Positions 60,701 to 64,000 of a stretch of 64,000 nucleotides of DNA are shown one piece after another (position 1 is the first letter of the stretch; each line of letters opens with the position of its first letter). The DNA is from Phalacrocorax aristotelis (Eukaryota > Chordata > Aves > Suliformes > Phalacrocoracidae), in contig NC_134282.1 in the NCBI RefSeq assembly GCF_949628215.1, positions 1,843,001 through 1,907,000 on the forward strand, given 5' to 3'. The position numbers were made by a program, and so were the translations under genes. The notes under the pieces are model-generated. The model did not search any database, was not told the origin of the DNA, and worked only from the letters and a program-made list of their open reading frames with translations.

Positions 60701-62679
60701 TGAAAGCCACTGTTCATCAGCTCCCAGCAGTCAGGAGTAGAGGAGTTAAGTCATTGCTGTGAAGTAAACAAGCCCCTGTAGCTATTGTGGAGGTACAGGG
60801 TGTTTGTTCAGCTGGCTTTTCTCTCCACCTAAGGCCAGGGGTTTGCCTAGATTTCAAGGAAGTTGCAGGCTCTCCTGGAGGCTGAGGCAGGGAAAATGAT
60901 GTTCTTGTAAGAATAGTTCGGGGAGCACTTGAGAGTGTCCTCATCCATATGCTCTGATTCCAGCTCTCTTGTTGCCTGATGAAGATGACACTGGTCTCAG
61001 TCCCTGTGATGCAAATATTTCAACAATTTAACCTTGTTGTGTTTCACGTGCCATCTCTCCCTTTGCTGCTAGATGGGATCCAGTAAACCAGGAGGCCGAG
61101 TGATCTTGGCCACAGAGAATGATTACTGCAAGCTTTGTGATGCCTCGTTTAGTTCTCCGGCTGTGGCGCAGGCTCACTACCAAGGGAAAAATCATGCCAA
61201 ACGGCTGCGTCTTGCAGAAGCACAGAATAACTCATTCTCGTAGGTATTGTTCAACTTCGTGCTCAGGCTGAAAGCATGTGGCAGTGTCTCTGGCAGTCTT
61301 TTTCTGAGAAAACTCTGAATTGCAGCTGTTCATTTGTTTAATCTTCAGGGATGCATCAGAACTAGGCAAACGGAGGGCAAGGAAAGAAGGGAATGAATAT
61401 AAAATGATGCAGAACAGAAGAAATGTGTATACAGTTCAAAATAACACAGGTAACTGGGAGCTTCCCTCTGTTCTACAGTTGGAATAATAATGAATAATAA
61501 ACAGACTTGTTTTTCTTCTGTTTCTGAGGTCTGTTTTGGCAGAGACAGGTTGTGAGAGAATCTGGTCCTAGCTCTGCTGATCCTTCATGTCTGCATGTTT
61601 TTTTTCCCAGCTGCTAAAGTTGTTTTGTTTTGCCAGCCTGCTTGTTAGTTTGGTTTCTCAGTTTGTAACTTAATTTACCATCTGCCTGTCTCTAAGGCTG
61701 CTCTAAGTGGTGACAATTTTCCTGCTTTATTTTCTTGGCAAGCGGTCAGGTGCTTTGACTCCTACTGTAGCACATCAACCTGTACTTGTGCTCCCATGAC
61801 CAGAATGAGAGAACATGTTAGCCTCCCTCTAAGACCATCTGTTCCTAGAGCTGAGTCCTTCCTCAGGTGTTAGAGGAAGGACTTAGCCTCTTTACTGTGA
61901 TTCAAAGGGTGTTTTTAGAGTGTGCAGCCCAGCATCAGTTTCTCTTTTTCATTTTAAGTTGTTATGAGCACATATTAGCTGAAACACTGATTGCTAGTGA
62001 AGCTTGCTTGAATCATATCATTCTAACCACTGTCATGTGGAAAAGACAAACCTTTTAACGTTCTATGAAGTGTCATTTTGTGATAATTTTAAACAGAGGC
62101 AGCTTATTCTAGTCAAAGGACTACGCTAATTCTGGAATCAGAAGGTTAAGAAAAAAAAAAGACTCATCACTTAAATGATTAGACTCCTAATTTTCAAAGC
62201 CATATTGATTCTTATTATGACTGGGCACTAAGCACACTCTGCTGCTTTAGAAAATACCAGCAAGTACCGCTCCTCTATGTGCTACAACCCTGCAAATCTG
62301 GATCTTGGTGGCAAAGTCATGTGGGAAAATAAGCTTCAGACTCTAATCAGTTAAAGGAGTTAATCTTTGGCTTCTTTTTAAACGTTTGTTGGACTTAGAA
62401 GTTGTCACTGAGCTACCTCAACTTTTCTTTCTTATGGATAAAACAGGTTTTTCTGTTGTCTCCTCAGGTCCCTACTTCAATCCCCGCTCACGCCAGAGGA
62501 TCCCTCGGGATCTGGCCATGTGCGTCACCCCCAGCGGCCAGTTCTACTGCTCCATGTGCAATGCCGGGGCCAGCGAGGAGATGGAGTTCAGACAACACTT
62601 AGAAAGCAAACAGCATAAAAGCAAGGTGTCCGAACAGCGGTATAGAAACGAGATGGAGAACCTAGGCTATGTACAATGA
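57513..62679 (+). CDS. ZMAT3: ZMAT3 (Wig-1/PAG608), matrin-type zinc-finger RNA-binding protein, complete
   Basis: p53-inducible nuclear protein that binds double-stranded and AU-rich RNA and affects mRNA stability and splicing (family knowledge). Five coding exons give 870 bases, 289 residues plus TGA, the human length as I recall it. Three C2H2 fingers of the U1-like/matrin type are visible: C72-C75-H88-H94, C149-C152-H165-H171 and C247-C250-H263-H269. Each has the long spacing and the first two share AQAHYQGKNH. A basic stretch GKRRARK (192-198) may be a nuclear-localisation signal. The start is the ATG opening MILLQQAGLL. Its Kozak context is weak (C at -3), and a second in-frame ATG lies at codon 21 (MSVATR). 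The gene is divergent from PIK3CA. All introns are GT-AG and phases join. Confidence 0.97.
59154..59273 (+). CDS. ZMAT3: ZMAT3 coding exon 2 (residues 91-130)
   Basis: 120 bases, 40 codons, from GKNHSKKLRNYYAANS to SLPAQ. It completes finger 1 with H94 and supplies the linker. Acceptor TTCCAG and donor GTAAGG, both on codon boundaries. Confidence 0.96.
61073..61239 (+). CDS. ZMAT3: ZMAT3 coding exon 3 (residues 131-186), finger 2
   Basis: 167 bases from MGSSKPGGRVILATENDY to AEAQNNSF, holding the whole second zinc finger (C149, C152, H165, H171). The frame requires a donor GTAGGT after a C. This is a weak site, with a second possible donor four bases downstream. Confidence 0.94.
61349..61449 (+). 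CDS. ZMAT3: ZMAT3 coding exon 4 (residues 186-220)
   Basis: 101 bases encoding DASELGKRRARKEGNEYK onward to VQNNT, the basic linker between fingers 2 and 3. Codons are split at both ends. Acceptor TTCAG and donor GTAACT. Confidence 0.95.
62468..62679 (+). CDS. ZMAT3: ZMAT3 coding exon 5 (residues 220-289 and stop), finger 3
   Basis: 212 coding bases encoding PYFNPRSRQRIPRDLAM onward to ENLGYVQ and TGA. It contains finger 3 (C247, C250, H263, H269). The protein ends VQ. The acceptor is CCTCAG. Confidence 0.97.
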
Positions 62680-64000
62680 TGCACCACCCTTGGTAGTAGT
62701 TTGCAAATAGAGCAGCTTGTCTCTCGCCTGCTGTTTGCCACATGCCCTGCTTTGTGCTCCGTTTGATAGGAGTATGCTCTCGAGCTATACATGTAACACC
62801 TGCAAACTTAATGGTATGGTTAGATTTTTTTTCTGTCATAGTTGGCAGGATGACGCTGTGCAGGACATGAAGTGTTTTTGATGTTTGTTTGCTAATTATC
62901 TAAGGCTCTTCATTGTATTGAGTGGTGGGGAGGGCTTTATGTCTTCTCCCTAGCCTTCTGCATGAATATGCAAAGCCCAAGAAGTGCTGGGAACTTCTGT
63001 GGTTCTACCACGCGGGTGGACCATGTGCAAAGCTCGCTCCCATCTTTGCACACCATAGAGCAGTGCTCCAGAATGCCTCCTTACAGCAGACTGAATCTCT
63101 GGGCAGCTTGTAAAGGAGGGAATGGGGCCTGTGAATGTGTGAATTAGGTGGTGTACTTGTCCACAAATTGCTGCTTTGGCCCCCATTGCAGCCCAGAGTA
63201 AGTTCTTTCCACATCCCTGTAGAAAGGCTGTGCATACCTGCCCTCCTTGGAGGGTCATGCTGCTTACCGCTTCCTCTGTGATGCAGATTTCATTCTGAAG
63301 ATCTGACATTGGATATCAGTTGCTTAGCCACATCCAGAAATACTCTCTTCTACCAGTTAACAATGATAAAAGATTCTCAGGGTTGTTGGCTGGGCACCTT
63401 GATGCACCATGGGTGCAGCTCATCTCCCTGAAGAGAGTCTTTGGGAGACTCAGTGGCTTAATGAAGTGAATTGGAAAGCAAACCTGCTCAGATGAGATGT
63501 GCTCTGCTCTGATTCTGCCTTAGACTTGGTAGGGTTGAGAATATGTTGGAAGGAGCTATCAAAAGTAAATTCTTTGCATACTGATGTAGAAGAGAGCAAG
63601 TGTTGGTCTCTGGCCAGCGGCTCCCTTGCTCTGGGAAAGCAGGGATGCCTGGACCTTGGGGAGCAGATACCGGTATGTCCCGCTTCCATTGCCATTCCCT
63701 GGACAAAACCCAGCGGGTTATAGAGGAGAGGTGAAATGCTCCTTTGGGCTAGAGCAAACAATATTGGATTAATTCCCTCCCCCCTTGCTTTCTTTTTCCA
63801 TCTCAGAATGGGTTTTAATTCCATTTCTTGATGTGAACTTCACTGTTTTAGGGACCATCAAAAATCCAAAGTTAGGTAGGATGTAAATGTCAGGGGTGGT
63901 GATTGTTTGAGTAACAGCTTTTTGGCCAGGCAGAAGTATTCATGAAACTTGTTAAGCAACTCTGTAAATGCAGACAAACCCAAAGGGTGTGTGTCTGTTT
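62680..64000 (+). other. ZMAT3: ZMAT3 3'UTR, incomplete at the window edge
   Basis: Follows the stop directly. No AATAAA was seen to the end of the window, consistent with the very long 3'UTR known for this gene in mammals. Short open frames here on both strands have no recognisable features. Confidence 0.7.

Noticed and set aside
61811-61820. GAACATGTTA in a ZMAT3 intron as a p53 site
   Set aside because: One imperfect half-site only, with no partner nearby.

Overview
This window is vertebrate nuclear DNA, almost certainly from a bird. The evidence is widely spaced small exons with GT-AG introns, CpG-island promoters, and truncated CR1-type LINE tails, the dominant avian interspersed repeat. 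No bacterial-style operons, CRISPR arrays or recognisable tRNA/rRNA genes were seen.

Two complete protein-coding genes can be rebuilt exon by exon. PIK3CA (PI3-kinase p110-alpha) lies on the minus strand. Twenty coding exons between 33668 and 11044 sum to 3207 bases, or 1068 residues, the length of the human protein. The reading frame is open through every junction and all catalytic motifs are present. A non-coding first exon is inferred in the CpG island at about 50.4-51.4 kb, leaving a first intron of about 17 kb. ZMAT3 (Wig-1/PAG608, a p53-inducible RNA-binding zinc-finger protein) lies on the plus strand. Five coding exons between 57513 and 62679 sum to 870 bases, or 289 residues, with three C2H2 fingers. 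Its non-coding first exon is inferred in the CpG island at about 53.3-53.75 kb. The two genes are divergent, as in mammals, with about 2 kb between the islands. That gap holds what looks like a solo retroviral LTR.

Layout: 1-0.55 kb, unassigned; 0.55-1.3 kb, CpG island with a leftward donor (perhaps the first exon of ZNF639, by human gene order) and a CTCF-like site; 1.3-10 kb, AT-rich non-coding DNA with a CR1 tail at 4.7-5.25 kb and a 21-base C run, part of which may be PIK3CA 3'UTR; 10.1-11.04 kb, strongly conserved PIK3CA 3'UTR; 11.04-33.73 kb, PIK3CA coding exons with two intronic CR1 tails; 33.7-50.9 kb, first intron with a 101-bp tandem duplication, an AT hairpin and a CR1 scrap; 50.9-53.8 kb, divergent promoter region; 53.8-62.7 kb, ZMAT3; 62.7-64 kb, ZMAT3 3'UTR running off the window.

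I found no new multi-gene system. The points most worth a second look are an upstream ORF overlapping the ZMAT3 start, overlapping alternative donors in ZMAT3 (one creating an immediate stop), the LTR between the two promoters, the CTCF-like site and palindrome in the left island, the conserved 3'UTR blocks, and the apparent absence of KCNMB3 from its expected place. Comparisons with human sequence are from memory, not from a database search.
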